Origin: Bacteroidaceae bacterium
GTDB lineage: Bacteria > Bacteroidota > Bacteroidia > Bacteroidales > Bacteroidaceae
Direction of reading: 5' to 3'
Assembly: GCA_024401095.1 (NCBI GenBank)
Contig: JAKSLR010000007.1
Span: forward strand, 25,366-89,365
Length of the DNA: 64,000 nucleotides
Shown here: piece after piece, positions 18,327 to 26,640 of the stretch
Layout: each line of letters starts with the position of its first letter
Position numbering within the stretch: the stretch's first letter is position 1
The notes under the pieces: model-generated
The model's input: only the letters and a program-made list of their open reading frames with translations
What the model was told of the DNA's origin: nothing
Databases searched by the model: none
Program-made: the position numbers and the translations under genes

Positions 18327-19127
18327 ATGACAAACAAGATTATCATCCGGAACTCCCTGGAAGGAATTGGGGAAGGCGAGGTGGCGCTCCACCTTGCCCA
18401 CATCCTTTGCCTGGGAGGCAGCTGCGAAATCAACTACAACGACAGCACCTTCACCATCCGGGAGAAAGACTGCACGATCATCCGGGCTACCCAGTTGGTC
18501 ACGGCGGTCAGACCCTCTGCAGATTTCCGGGTCGAGATCATCTATGTGGATCCGGTGTTTATCGAGAAGTCCACGCCGAATAACAACTACGGGATGCGCG
18601 GTTCGCTGTCCCTGGCACAAGATCCGGTCATGCATCTCACGGATGAAGAGTTTGAACGTTGCCGGAGGGATTTCGAGGAAGTCGGGCGGAGGCGGATGAT
18701 GGTATGGCACCATTTCCTGGATGAACTGATGGTCAGTACCATCCAGACACTCATCCTGGACTTCTATGATTTCCATGCCCGTATCAATGGATTGGTAGAG
18801 GTTCAGAGCCAGTCTGCAAACGTCATGCAACGGTTTATAGGTATGCTGGAGCGGGGGGATTACCGGAGAAACCGGGAGGTAACCTACTATGCTTCCGAAC
18901 TTTGCATTGCTCCGAAGTACCTCTCCGAGATCAGCAAGTCCATTACAGGCAATTCGGCCAACTGGTGGATCAACCGGTTCACTGTCCTGGACATTTCCCG
19001 CCAGCTCAGAGACCGGAGCCTCAGTTTCGTGGACATTTCCGAGATGTTCAACTTCTCCTCGCCGGCCTATTTCAGCCGTTATGTCCAGCGGTACCTGGGC
19101 GAGTCTCCTTCCGAGTATCGGGGATAG
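18327..19127 (+). CDS. AraC-family transcriptional regulator
   Basis: The 266-residue product has an N-terminal cupin-like sensing domain (about 1-150) and a C-terminal double helix-turn-helix (about 175-264) with the typical second-helix region DISEMFNFSSPAYFSRYVQR. It is GC-richer than the genes left of 17.9 kb and shares that base composition with the genes up to 24.5 kb. In Bacteroidales, such regulators often head small clusters of flavodoxin, aldo/keto reductase and hydrolase genes, which is exactly what follows. It is therefore the likely local regulator. The ATG lies 13 bases from the mobile-element end, so the leader is very short. Confidence 0.9.
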   Translation: MTNKIIIRNSLEGIGEGEVALHLAHILCLGGSCEINYNDSTFTIREKDCTIIRATQLVTAVRPSADFRVEIIYVDPVFIEKSTPNNNYGMRGSLSLAQDPVMHLTDEEFERCRRDFEEVGRRRMMVWHHFLDELMVSTIQTLILDFYDFHARINGLVEVQSQSANVMQRFIGMLERGDYRRNREVTYYASELCIAPKYLSEISKSITGNSANWWINRFTVLDISRQLRDRSLSFVDISEMFNFSSPAYFSRYVQRYLGESPSEYRG

Positions 19128-19429
19128 CAGGCGCGGACATCGCTGACACCACCTTTTCCGCCGGCAGCAAGCAATAAAGTTGTCACGATCTCCTTCGCGA
19201 CCTTCATCTCTTCACTGAACTGTTCGGTACGAGTCTCAGCCAGCTCACAACTGGATTGATACGTCCCTCTCCAGTCGACCTTGTTATTCTAGTTTCATAT
19301 AGATTCGTATGAATTAATGTATGTTTTGCTCCCCAAACAAAGATTTCCGCGTTTTTGTTCTTTCTTTCTGCCTTTTTGGAAACAATCCGCCACTGACTAT
19401 CTTGTACCTTTGCGATGTGAAACCTCAAA
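19128..19429. other. Intergenic stretch, no gene recognised
   Basis: About 300 bases. A minus-strand frame is open across roughly 19100-19287 and reads like coding sequence (QFSEEMKVAKEIVTTLLLAA), but it has no start codon and no family I recognise. It may be the remnant of a lost gene. The right end holds the promoter box of the next gene. Confidence 0.4.
19405..19412 (+). promoter_or_regulatory. -7 promoter box of the flavodoxin-ferredoxin gene
   Basis: TACCTTTG lies 17 bases before the ATG at 19430. No well-spaced TTTG was found upstream. Confidence 0.55.
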
Positions 19430-20335
19430 ATGTATCGTATGGATAGAAGAAATGCACTCAAATGGATGGGGATCTCCCTGGCCGCCGCAGCGATGGCCGG
19501 AGTTGCCCCGCTTACTTATTCGGCCATCGTCAAGGACCGCAAGAACGGAAAGAAGAGACTCGTATTCTATTTTACCGCAACCGGTAATTCCTTGTTCGTG
19601 GCCCGTCAGTTCTCAGACACACCCTTAAGCATCCCGCAGGAACTCAAGAAAAATGACCTGACCTACGAGGCCGACGAAATCGCCTTCGTCTGTCCGGATT
19701 ATGCCGGGGCCATTCCCAAGATCGTGCGGGAATTCGTGTCCAAAGGGACATTCAAGGCTCCCTATATCTTCTCGGTCATCACCTACGGCAACGCCTGCGT
19801 CAATGTGGCCGAGTACTGGGATGAATTCTGCCAGGAGCATGGTGTCAAGAACAACTACATTCGTCCTATCCTGATGGTGGACAACTATCTGCCCGTCTTT
19901 GACATGAACCAGCAGATTACCATCGACAAGCACACCGATGAGAATCTAGCCACCATCCTCGAGGAGGTCGGTGCGCACAAGGACTTCATCGCCCCTGCCG
20001 AGATGGGGTTCTTCAACAAGGAGATGCTCAAGGGGATGCAGGACCAGCACTTCTCCATGACGGCAGAGCGCCTGCTGGAGCTGAAGCCGGTCCGCTGCGT
20101 CAGTTGCATGACATGCGAACGGGTCTGTCCTCACAAGAATTTCCGCCTGGGCGCGGCCGGCCTGGAGTTCAGCGGCAACTGTGAATACTGCCTGGCCTGC
20201 GTGCATGCCTGCCCGCAGAAAGCCCTGACCCTGAAATCCGCCTGGGAAGGCAGGCCGGGAGAGCAGAACCCGGAGGCCCGCTACCGCCATCCCAACGTTT
20301 CCCTGAACGATATCATCCAATCCAACAGACAATAA
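19430..20335 (+). CDS. EFR1-type flavodoxin-ferredoxin protein with a Tat-like signal
   Basis: The 301-residue product begins with a twin-arginine-type leader (DRRNALKWMGISLAAAAMAG; start at 19430 or at the in-frame ATG 19439). Residues 40-200 are flavodoxin-like, with the FMN phosphate loop FYFTATGNSL and a Gly-rich segment CPDYAGAIPK. Residues 220-265 hold two 4Fe-4S motifs, CVSCMTCERVCP and CEYCLACVHACP. EFR1 family proteins are normally cytosolic electron carriers, so export in folded form via Tat would be unusual. The partner is unknown; the aldo/keto reductase and hydrolases of the same island are candidates by position only. Confidence 0.85.
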   Translation: MYRMDRRNALKWMGISLAAAAMAGVAPLTYSAIVKDRKNGKKRLVFYFTATGNSLFVARQFSDTPLSIPQELKKNDLTYEADEIAFVCPDYAGAIPKIVREFVSKGTFKAPYIFSVITYGNACVNVAEYWDEFCQEHGVKNNYIRPILMVDNYLPVFDMNQQITIDKHTDENLATILEEVGAHKDFIAPAEMGFFNKEMLKGMQDQHFSMTAERLLELKPVRCVSCMTCERVCPHKNFRLGAAGLEFSGNCEYCLACVHACPQKALTLKSAWEGRPGEQNPEARYRHPNVSLNDIIQSNRQ

Positions 20336-20567
20336 TGAAGAGAATCCTGCCTCTGCTGACCGCGCTCCTGTTTGCTGCATCATCGCCGTAGAGCCCGGCT
20401 TCGGTCCATTCCCTGGATCTTCCGAGTATCAGAAGTTCCTGGATGCCAAGGTGGTCTAACTCCCCGACGAAGGCATCACCGGCAACAGCCACTTCATGTT
20501 CCAGGAGAAGAACAATGACGTGATTACCGACTATATTACCAATTGGCTGAAAACCATTAATCTATAG
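20335..20567 (+). pseudogene. Broken secreted alpha/beta-hydrolase gene
   Basis: A start codon overlapping the preceding stop (TAATG) begins a signal peptide, MKRILPLLTALLFAAS, that runs into a stop at about 20391. A hydrolase C-terminus follows: FGPFPGSSEYQKFLDAK, an in-frame stop, then GNSHFMFQEKNNDVITDYI and the true stop at 20565-20567. The region with the nucleophile is missing. It is therefore a deletion remnant of a gene that once belonged to this operon. Confidence 0.8.
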
Positions 20568-20573
20568 ATTTTT

Positions 20574-21080
20574 ATGAAAAGATTTTTGATATCGCTGGGC
20601 GTCTTGCTGATCGGCATTGCCGCCTATGCCCAGGGACCTTTCCCGATGTTCAACAACCAGACCCATACGGTCGAGGCGCAGCCGTTCGCCGACCTGTCCC
20701 AGCAGATCTGGGAGCAGATGGCCGCCAAGGATGCCGATGCCCTGAAGGACATTTTCCATCCCAATGCGATGTTCGTCCATATGGGCGGCTACTGGGACTG
20801 CGCCCAGGAACTCGCCACCATCGGCGGCGGCTTCATCCATTACAAGCACGCGGAAGTCTATGGCGTGGATGTCAAGCAGATCAACGATGACAACTGGGCA
20901 GTGTACAGCACCATCAAGTTGGATGCAGCACTGGGCGGTGGCGACAACATCGTCACGACTCCCTTCTTCGTCACCCAGACCTTTACCCGGGAGGACGGGA
21001 AATGGCGGCTCACGGCCATGGTCTTCACCACCCGCACCATGGGTCCCGGCATCGAGCCCGGCCAGAATCCAATTCATTGA
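20574..21080 (+). CDS. Secreted NTF2-like (SnoaL/DUF4440) protein
   Basis: The 168-residue product has a Sec signal peptide (KRFLISLGVLLIGIAAYAQ) and one NTF2-like cone-fold domain (QQIWEQMAAKDADALKDIF, NAMFVHMGGYWDC, GKWRLTAMVFTTRT). This fold serves both as small-molecule binding module and as isomerase/dehydratase; the sequence does not say which. It is GC-rich like its neighbours and follows the broken hydrolase by six bases, suggesting one operon. Confidence 0.85.
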   Translation: MKRFLISLGVLLIGIAAYAQGPFPMFNNQTHTVEAQPFADLSQQIWEQMAAKDADALKDIFHPNAMFVHMGGYWDCAQELATIGGGFIHYKHAEVYGVDVKQINDDNWAVYSTIKLDAALGGGDNIVTTPFFVTQTFTREDGKWRLTAMVFTTRTMGPGIEPGQNPIH

Positions 21081-21088
21081 AATAGCGT

Positions 21089-21229
21089 ATGAAAAGACAT
21101 TTGATCCTTGCAGCGGCGGCGCTCCTTTGCCTCACTGCGTTCGCACAAAACAGCAAGAAGATGAACGGCGAAGACATCGACAAGAAATTCCCCCAGATTG
21201 ATGCCTGGCTGAACACTACAGCGGCATAG
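21089..21229 (+). pseudogene. N-terminal fragment of a secreted protein
   Basis: A start codon eight bases after the NTF2-like gene begins a clear signal peptide (MKRHLILAAAALLCLTAFAQ) and about 20 more residues (GEDIDKKFPQIDAWLN), then stops after only 46 codons. From about base 21215 the sequence instead reads as hydrolase coding sequence on the opposite strand. The gene was therefore cut by a rearrangement. The original product cannot be identified. Confidence 0.7.
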
Positions 21230-21410
21230 CCCTTAGCCGGGTCATAACCGGCTGGCGTATATACATTCGCCACCACATCAATGCCGTCAACTTGGTAGGT
21301 TACCCGATGGATGTTTACCTCTCCGGGCATATTCTCGGAGATCGCATCCTCATAAACCAGCCCGAAGGCATTGGGAGTCAAAGTGGGGATTCTTCGTATT
21401 AGTTTCCCAA
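21214..21410 (-). pseudogene. Internal fragment of an alpha/beta-hydrolase
   Basis: On the minus strand about 60 residues read as the front part of a hydrolase (LTPNAFGLVYEDAISEN, YQVDGIDVVANVYTPAGYDP). The signal peptide and start are missing on one side, where the frame merges into the end of the esterase gene. The nucleophile-containing rest is missing on the other side. Its left boundary coincides with the end of the plus-strand fragment at about 21215, marking a rearrangement junction. Confidence 0.7.
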
Positions 21411-23314
21411 AACCTTACCGCATCTTCAATCCAGCCTTCGGCAACGGTGCCGGTGCCCAGGCCGAAGCCGTGCGGGAGGCCCTGGTAGGAGTGGAACTCG
21501 GTAGGGATGCCGGCGGAGGTCATGGCGTCCAGGCGACTCTTCATGCCCTGCCAGGAGGCGATGCCGTCGGAAGTACCACAACAGGCATAAGTGGGAGGAT
21601 CGTTACGGGTCCAGTCCCCGTGCCCGGTGTACTGCATGACCACGGTACCGGCCCGAGGGACACCATAGGCTGCCGCCGTGCTTCCCAGCGTCGCCGCCAT
21701 CCGGGCACCGGCACTGCCGCCCCAGAGGGAATAGCCGTCCATGTCGATGCCCAGTTTGTCAGCATTGGCAACCAAGAGGGCGATCGTCCAGGCCAGGTCG
21801 TCCATCGCCGTTTCCCAGCCAGGCCGATAGATGAGTGCAAAGGCGTTGTATCCTTTCTTCGATAGTTCAAGGGCATGCGGGAAGCTGTCGTGCATGGCAC
21901 CGACATAGGAAAAGCCGCCTCCGGCGTTGCAGATGGCCGTTTTGGCACCTTTGTGCCCTTCAAAGAAGAACAGACCTGTATTCTTCTTAGCTGGGTCTGC
22001 GGCCTTTTCAGCCTCCGTATAGATATCCAGGAAAACCGTCTTTCCGGCATCGGCCCTGGCTTTAAGCGTATTGACAATCTCCACGGTCTTGTCCGGGTCG
22101 ATGTAATTGTACCAGGTGAGCCTCAGGTCTTCCAGCGTGCTGCCGCTCCAGTAACCCGTATTCACAGGAAAGAGCAGACGGCCGAAGCCCTCGAAGGAAG
22201 GATCGGCCATCACATCGGCAATCTTGGAAGTGCGAGTGTAGGTCTGCTTTACCGGGACCTGCTCCGGCGGATAGAAGAACGGGAAGGCATTGTAGATGAA
22301 CTCCCAGACGGCATTGAAGTCGTGCTGCCCGCCCTCCTTCTGGTGATATGAGAAGTTGGAAGAGTTAAAGGTATTCGTGAGCTTTCCCATCGCAAGCGCC
22401 TGGTTGTGAGTCTGGTCTATGCGAACATCCCGCGTTCCCACGGCATACCAGACGTAAAAGTCGTTCTTGTAGGGAGATGCATTTACGAGGTCTGCCAGGA
22501 ACTTGGCCGTCTCGTCAGGATGGGAAGCGCCGCCGAACATCCCTTGGCTCCAGTTGTCGCCGCTCATCGGCAGGTACTTACTGCTGTAGGGGAAAGCCTG
22601 CTCGAAGACATACCAGGTGGTGATGCTGCCCAGCGAGAAACCGCCGATGGCCCGGTGGTCACGGGATGCGAGGATGCTTTCCTCATCGGCCTTCTCCAGA
22701 TAGGTGGAGTAATGCATCTCAACAGCAGGAATCAGGTCATTCACATATTCTTGGGAGAAGACGGCCGCCTCGCGGGTGCTCTCGCCCCAGTCCTTGGACT
22801 GGTTGTCCTTGTCCCAGGTGGGAGAAACGGCGATGAAGGGTCTTGTGAGGCCGCGCTGGATCATGTTGTCAAAAAGATGCACCAATGGGGTCTTGCCGTT
22901 CCCGTTCCGGCCCAGGAAATACTCCTGCGCCACGCCCGTCCAGCCATGAAGGAGGTAGATGACGTCGTACTTCTTCGAAGCATCATATCCATAGGGCAGA
23001 TAAACGTAAGCAGGTTTGCGGGTTGCCGATTTGGAGACAGAAGTGTAGTCCTTGGAATCGTACCAAAGGACTTCTACCGTCCCTTGCTCGGATGCAGGCT
23101 GGAAGTATTCCGAGGGCACGGTTTCGGTATAATGGATGCTGAAAGGTTCTGTCACGGGATTGGTTGGGGTCTCGTTCCCGGCTGAGGGTTTATCTCCGCC
23201 GGGCTGTTCGTTCTGGATTTCAGGAAGATCCTGAGTTGGAATCTCCTCTCCCTGACAGGCACAGGAAAAAAAACTCATCAGTGCGGAGAGTAAAAAGCTG
23301 ATCGTCAGTTTCAT
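21350..23314 (-). CDS. Exported two-domain esterase (feruloyl esterase-like + alpha/beta hydrolase)
   Basis: The 654-residue product has a lipoprotein-like signal (cysteines at 18-20). Residues 60-340 form an esterase-D/feruloyl-esterase domain with the nucleophile motif GGFSLGS and HDFNAVWEF. Residues 350-640 form a second alpha/beta hydrolase with GGSAG and a catalytic His in LPHGFGLG. The pair suggests removal of acyl or feruloyl groups from plant cell-wall polysaccharide. The last ~16 residues (after FWETN) run into the remnant of another gene and are probably not original. The start overlaps the end of the aldo/keto reductase gene by four bases, so the two are translationally coupled. 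Confidence 0.88.
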   Translation of the reverse strand: MKLTISFLLSALMSFFSCACQGEEIPTQDLPEIQNEQPGGDKPSAGNETPTNPVTEPFSIHYTETVPSEYFQPASEQGTVEVLWYDSKDYTSVSKSATRKPAYVYLPYGYDASKKYDVIYLLHGWTGVAQEYFLGRNGNGKTPLVHLFDNMIQRGLTRPFIAVSPTWDKDNQSKDWGESTREAAVFSQEYVNDLIPAVEMHYSTYLEKADEESILASRDHRAIGGFSLGSITTWYVFEQAFPYSSKYLPMSGDNWSQGMFGGASHPDETAKFLADLVNASPYKNDFYVWYAVGTRDVRIDQTHNQALAMGKLTNTFNSSNFSYHQKEGGQHDFNAVWEFIYNAFPFFYPPEQVPVKQTYTRTSKIADVMADPSFEGFGRLLFPVNTGYWSGSTLEDLRLTWYNYIDPDKTVEIVNTLKARADAGKTVFLDIYTEAEKAADPAKKNTGLFFFEGHKGAKTAICNAGGGFSYVGAMHDSFPHALELSKKGYNAFALIYRPGWETAMDDLAWTIALLVANADKLGIDMDGYSLWGGSAGARMAATLGSTAAAYGVPRAGTVVMQYTGHGDWTRNDPPTYACCGTSDGIASWQGMKSRLDAMTSAGIPTEFHSYQGLPHGFGLGTGTVAEGWIEDAVRFWETNTKNPHFDSQCLRAGL

Positions 23315-24309
23315 TGTTTGATGACTTTGGTGCCGCCATAAACTTCGCTCATGGACATCGTTGCAAGCGCCTTGTCGATAGCGGCAATTTCTTCTTGGGA
23401 TATATCGATATCGGCTGCGCCGATGTTCTCCTTCAGGCGGAATAACTTCCTGGTGCCGGGTATGGGGACGATCCAGGGCTTCTTGCAGAGCATCCAGGCC
23501 AGGGATATCTGCGCCGGGGTTGCCCTGTACTTGTCTGCAAGACCGTCAACCAGGGCGAACAGCTCCTTGTTGGCCTCGAAGCTCTCCTTTTTGAACTGGG
23601 GCATTCCGGCACGATAGTCGGTGGCCTTGTCAAAGGCACATCCGGCCTGGTACTGTTCGCTCAGCAGGCCATTCGCGAGTGGAGAGAACGCCATATAGCC
23701 GACACCCAGTTCCTCCAACATGGGGAAAAGGGTTTCGTGCCAGCGGGCCATCATCGAATAGCGGTTCTGGATGGCAGTCAGCGGAGTAACTGCATGAGCG
23801 CGGCGGATGTAGTCTTCCGACGCTTCGGACACACCCCAGTGGAGGATTTTGCCTTCCCGGATCAGGTCTGCCATCACCTGCGCCACGGTTTCCGGCTCCA
23901 CGGCGGGGTCGGTCCTGTGCTGGAAGTAGATGTCAATGTGGTCCGTATGCAGGCGCCTGAGCGACCCCTCGACGCTCCGGCGGATGCTTTCCGGTCGCGA
24001 ATCGGCAATCACGGGCAGGTTCCAGTCTTTGCAGTCGTAGTCGAAACGAAGGCCGAACTTGGTGGATATTACCACTCTGTCTCGATAGGGCTTCAGGGCT
24101 TCGCCTATCAACGATTCATTATGGTGCGGTTCCTCCGATGTTCCATAGACCTCAGCGGTGTCAAACAGCGTGACACCGTTATCGACGGCAAGTGCTACGA
24201 GTTCAAGCATCTCCTGTTTGTCGGCAGGATTTCCATATGCATGGCTCATGCCCATGCATCCGAGGCCTACGGCACTGACTTCCAGATTTCCTAGTCTGCG
24301 GGTTCTCAT
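23311..24309 (-). CDS. Aldo/keto reductase
   Basis: The 332-residue product is an NADP-dependent aldo/keto reductase. It has LGCMGMSHAYG at the N-terminus, the catalytic Asp/Tyr region LFDTAEVYG, the lysine in VISTKFGL, the histidine in IYFQHRTDP, and the cofactor site IVPIPGTRKLFRLKENIGA. It has no signal peptide, so it acts in the cytosol on a carbonyl substrate that the sequence does not define. It is the first intact gene of the minus-strand operon that continues into the two-domain esterase. Confidence 0.93.
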   Translation of the reverse strand: MRTRRLGNLEVSAVGLGCMGMSHAYGNPADKQEMLELVALAVDNGVTLFDTAEVYGTSEEPHHNESLIGEALKPYRDRVVISTKFGLRFDYDCKDWNLPVIADSRPESIRRSVEGSLRRLHTDHIDIYFQHRTDPAVEPETVAQVMADLIREGKILHWGVSEASEDYIRRAHAVTPLTAIQNRYSMMARWHETLFPMLEELGVGYMAFSPLANGLLSEQYQAGCAFDKATDYRAGMPQFKKESFEANKELFALVDGLADKYRATPAQISLAWMLCKKPWIVPIPGTRKLFRLKENIGAADIDISQEEIAAIDKALATMSMSEVYGGTKVIKQ

Positions 24310-24527
24310 GATTCCAAATCAATTGAAGTTGGGCACGACACTGCTGTTCTCGGACATCCGGCGTATGCCTGATCGTTGGTCTGGTTGTAGGTCCCGATGC
24401 CGAACTGAGGCATGACAGCGCCGTTGTTCAGGGTAAGGGTGGGAACGTTTTGGGCAGCCATGTTTCCGAATGCGGCGAGCGTGACTACCAGGATGGTGAG
24501 CTTGTGCTTGAGCGTTTTCATTTTCAT
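24306..24527 (-). pseudogene. N-terminal fragment of a second, exported aldo/keto reductase
   Basis: A signal peptide (HKLTILVVTLAAFGNMAAQ) is followed by the usual aldo/keto-reductase opening, VPTLTLNNGAVMPQFGIGTY. After about 55 codons the similarity ends, and the frame closes within the next gene's start. The catalytic residues are absent. It sits where the first gene of the minus-strand operon would be. Confidence 0.75.
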
Positions 24528-24546
24528 TTTGTTTTATTTGCCGGGA

Positions 24547-24554
24547 CAAAGGTA
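24547..24554 (-). promoter_or_regulatory. -7 promoter box of the minus-strand island operon
   Basis: On the minus strand this reads TACCTTTG, 20 bases before the start codon at 24527. No upstream partner at normal spacing was seen. Confidence 0.5.
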
Positions 24555-24666
24555 AAACGAAACAACGGTTTTCATGTTTCCCTTTTTTCCGTAAAAAATG
24601 CGAGTAATTCCGACGGACATGCAAAAACCGGAAAAGTGTAGGCTGGAGCGGAAAAAAGGGAAAGTC

Positions 24667-24826
24667 ACCCGTTGGCGGAATTAAATTAGCGCATATTTAA
24701 CTCTTCCAATAGGTTTGTTATTAATGTGGTTAATATATTGAAGGACAGTAAAGGCGCTGATTTTGTTAATGATTCTAGTGAAAAGTCCTTCCTGATGTTA
24801 TTTATAATTTAATTCCGCCAACGGGT
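24667..24826 (-). mobile_element. Internally deleted IS982-type element (MITE-like), copy 2
   Basis: This 160-base element has near-perfect terminal inverted repeats (ACCCGTTGGCGGAATTAAAT and its complement). It shares its first ~130 bases with copy 1 at 17898, in the same orientation, with about one base changed. That stretch encodes only the end of the transposase (minus strand), so it is an even shorter non-autonomous derivative. Together the two copies bracket the GC-rich segment. The flanks of the two copies do not show a shared target duplication. Confidence 0.85.
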
Positions 24827-25032
24827 TCATCTTAATAATTGTGGCTTTAGGTTTCTAAGTAAAACAGTCTATACTAGAAGAAATGTATCATTCTTTATAT
24901 AATCTCGTAAATATAGTAGTTTTTATTTAGAAAACTGACATTTAAGGTGAAAATATAAAAATGCCTATAATAGTACAACATTTTCTAGCATAGGGTTGCC
25001 TGTAAGATGATTAACATGCGAATAAATCAGGG
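24827..25032. other. AT-rich intergenic stretch without a gene
   Basis: About 200 bases between the mobile element and the end of the DUF2141 gene. I see no open frame, promoter or strong hairpin. Base composition returns here to that of the main chromosome. Confidence 0.6.
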
Positions 25033-25452
25033 TCAGAAAATACTATCAAAGAGTGGAACAATGATCTTCTGGTCTTTCTCTACATCAAAAGCTGCTGTCT
25101 TGAATTTGGGACTTCCCATAGGGAAACTTTTTAGATTGCTAAAACCAAATGGTTCATTTGGAATGCCCAAGAAATTACTGTCCAGTTTATTGTTTCCATT
25201 TTTATCCTGGAAGACTGCCACAGCATATTTTCCTGCACGTGGCAAATTTACGGTTACCGTTACCTCATCCTTATTAGCTTGTACTTCGGCAGCAGCCAGC
25301 GTGGTCTTCATGTAGCCTTCCTCATCATATACACCTATTTTAAGGGTGCCAACATGCTCGGTAATGTTCTTGACTGTAATGGTGAGTTTCTGTGCTGAAG
25401 AAGATAAGGAGAAGAAAAGCATGCAGAGGCATGCAAGAATCATTTTTTTCAT
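25033..25452 (-). CDS. Secreted DUF2141 protein
   Basis: The 139-residue product (start at the MKKMILAC methionine, which begins a clear Sec signal) carries one DUF2141 beta-sandwich domain (KIGVYDEEGYMKT, YAVAVFQDKNGNNKLD, GIPNEPFGFSN). Proteins of this type are periplasmic or surface-exposed, and their function is unknown. An earlier in-frame start would add 22 residues that spoil the signal peptide. The LytTR regulator is encoded just upstream on the same strand and is the obvious candidate regulator. Confidence 0.88.
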   Translation of the reverse strand: MKKMILACLCMLFFSLSSSAQKLTITVKNITEHVGTLKIGVYDEEGYMKTTLAAAEVQANKDEVTVTVNLPRAGKYAVAVFQDKNGNNKLDSNFLGIPNEPFGFSNLKSFPMGSPKFKTAAFDVEKDQKIIVPLFDSIF

Positions 25453-25577
25453 ATTACTTTTATTTTTATGGGTTTGAATTACACTTGCAAAAGTAAGATG
25501 TAAAATAATGATTTGCAATAGCTAGGGATAAACTGGCAGGAAATAGGGATAAACGGAGAACTGATAGGGACGAGTGG

Positions 25578-26441
25578 TTATTTCTGCAGTTTTTCCTTAA
25601 TGAGCGGTGTGTTGGAACGACTCACAGGAATGTTTTTCTCTGTTCCGAAAATATGTATGGTGTATCCAGTACTTTCTTTAGATAGACTGACTGCAAAGTT
25701 CAGATTCACAAGGAATGCACGGTGGCACTGTATTAGGAAATCATAACTGTCCAGAGTTTCTTTGATAACTTTCAAGGTCAGTCTTAAGGTCTTATGGCGT
25801 AGTTCTCCATTTTCTAGATAACAGATGTCGGCATAGTTGGCCATAGACTCCACATAAACGATATCTTCAGGTAGTACTTCCAGTGAAGCCTTATTATATT
25901 GTCCGGTAAAGGTACATTTCTCTTCACTTTTCTGCGGGGTAGTCTCATCATCCGTGGTTTTCTCCCACTTCTGCTGTCTTTCCTCAAGGAGTGCATTGAT
26001 GGCCTTGATGTCATCCAATTCTTCTTTCAGTACTTGGCTACGGATTCGTAGGAAGGAACCTATATAGAGTATGGCAGAGATACAGAAAACATTTAACAGG
26101 TAAAATTTCAACTCTCCGAAGTCAAGGTCAGCTTCAAAGAACCAGTTGTTGAATATCCAAAGTATCACCGATAAAATAGGTAAGTTGATCAAGTAAAGAA
26201 GAATGCACTCCTTGTGTCTGTAAGAAGAAGGAGACTTTTCCTTAAACTCCATTTTAAAGATGTACTTTAGAATAATGTATGATAGTACGATAGAGAGCAA
26301 AGACAGTGCTACTTCACTGAGGATAAAAAGGATGCGACCCTCTTGCACCTTGTCTATATTGAAAGGTTGCAGCAGGCCTAGGATGAGCAATGCTCCTAAG
26401 GATGGCACAGAGAGTTCTTTTAAAATAGAAGACGCTTTCAT
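25578..26441 (-). CDS. Membrane-anchored LytTR-type transcriptional regulator
   Basis: The 287-residue product has four hydrophobic segments (about residues 12-30, 38-62, 80-98 and 108-128), then a coiled-coil-like linker, and a C-terminal LytTR DNA-binding domain (residues 190-287: LPEDIVYVESMANYADI, LTLKVIKETLDSYDFLIQCH, VSRSNTPLIKEKL). It has no receiver domain, so it is not a classical response regulator. It probably senses a membrane or periplasmic cue directly. The downstream DUF2141 gene is the nearest target candidate. Confidence 0.9.
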   Translation of the reverse strand: MKASSILKELSVPSLGALLILGLLQPFNIDKVQEGRILFILSEVALSLLSIVLSYIILKYIFKMEFKEKSPSSYRHKECILLYLINLPILSVILWIFNNWFFEADLDFGELKFYLLNVFCISAILYIGSFLRIRSQVLKEELDDIKAINALLEERQQKWEKTTDDETTPQKSEEKCTFTGQYNKASLEVLPEDIVYVESMANYADICYLENGELRHKTLRLTLKVIKETLDSYDFLIQCHRAFLVNLNFAVSLSKESTGYTIHIFGTEKNIPVSRSNTPLIKEKLQK

Positions 26442-26640
26442 GAGTATAATTATCTAGGACAAAGATACAGCCTTTTTTATAAATTTACTTAATTATGGAG
26501 ATAAATATGTTTCCTGTGTGGTGACATAGACCCGACTCTTAATGAGCATAAATACATTTTACCCGGATTGGATGATGCCGGAGATTTAATGTATGGTGAT
26601 AAAATGTAGCGAGACGATAGGATTATTTGCCAAAGAATAG

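Noticed and set aside
19204..19461. 85-codon minus-strand frame before the flavodoxin-ferredoxin gene.
   Set aside because: No recognisable family; it overlaps the promoter and start of a good plus-strand gene.
22406..23185. 259-codon plus-strand frame opposite the two-domain esterase.
   Set aside because: The minus strand carries intact esterase motifs across the whole stretch; the plus-strand frame is a by-product of high GC.
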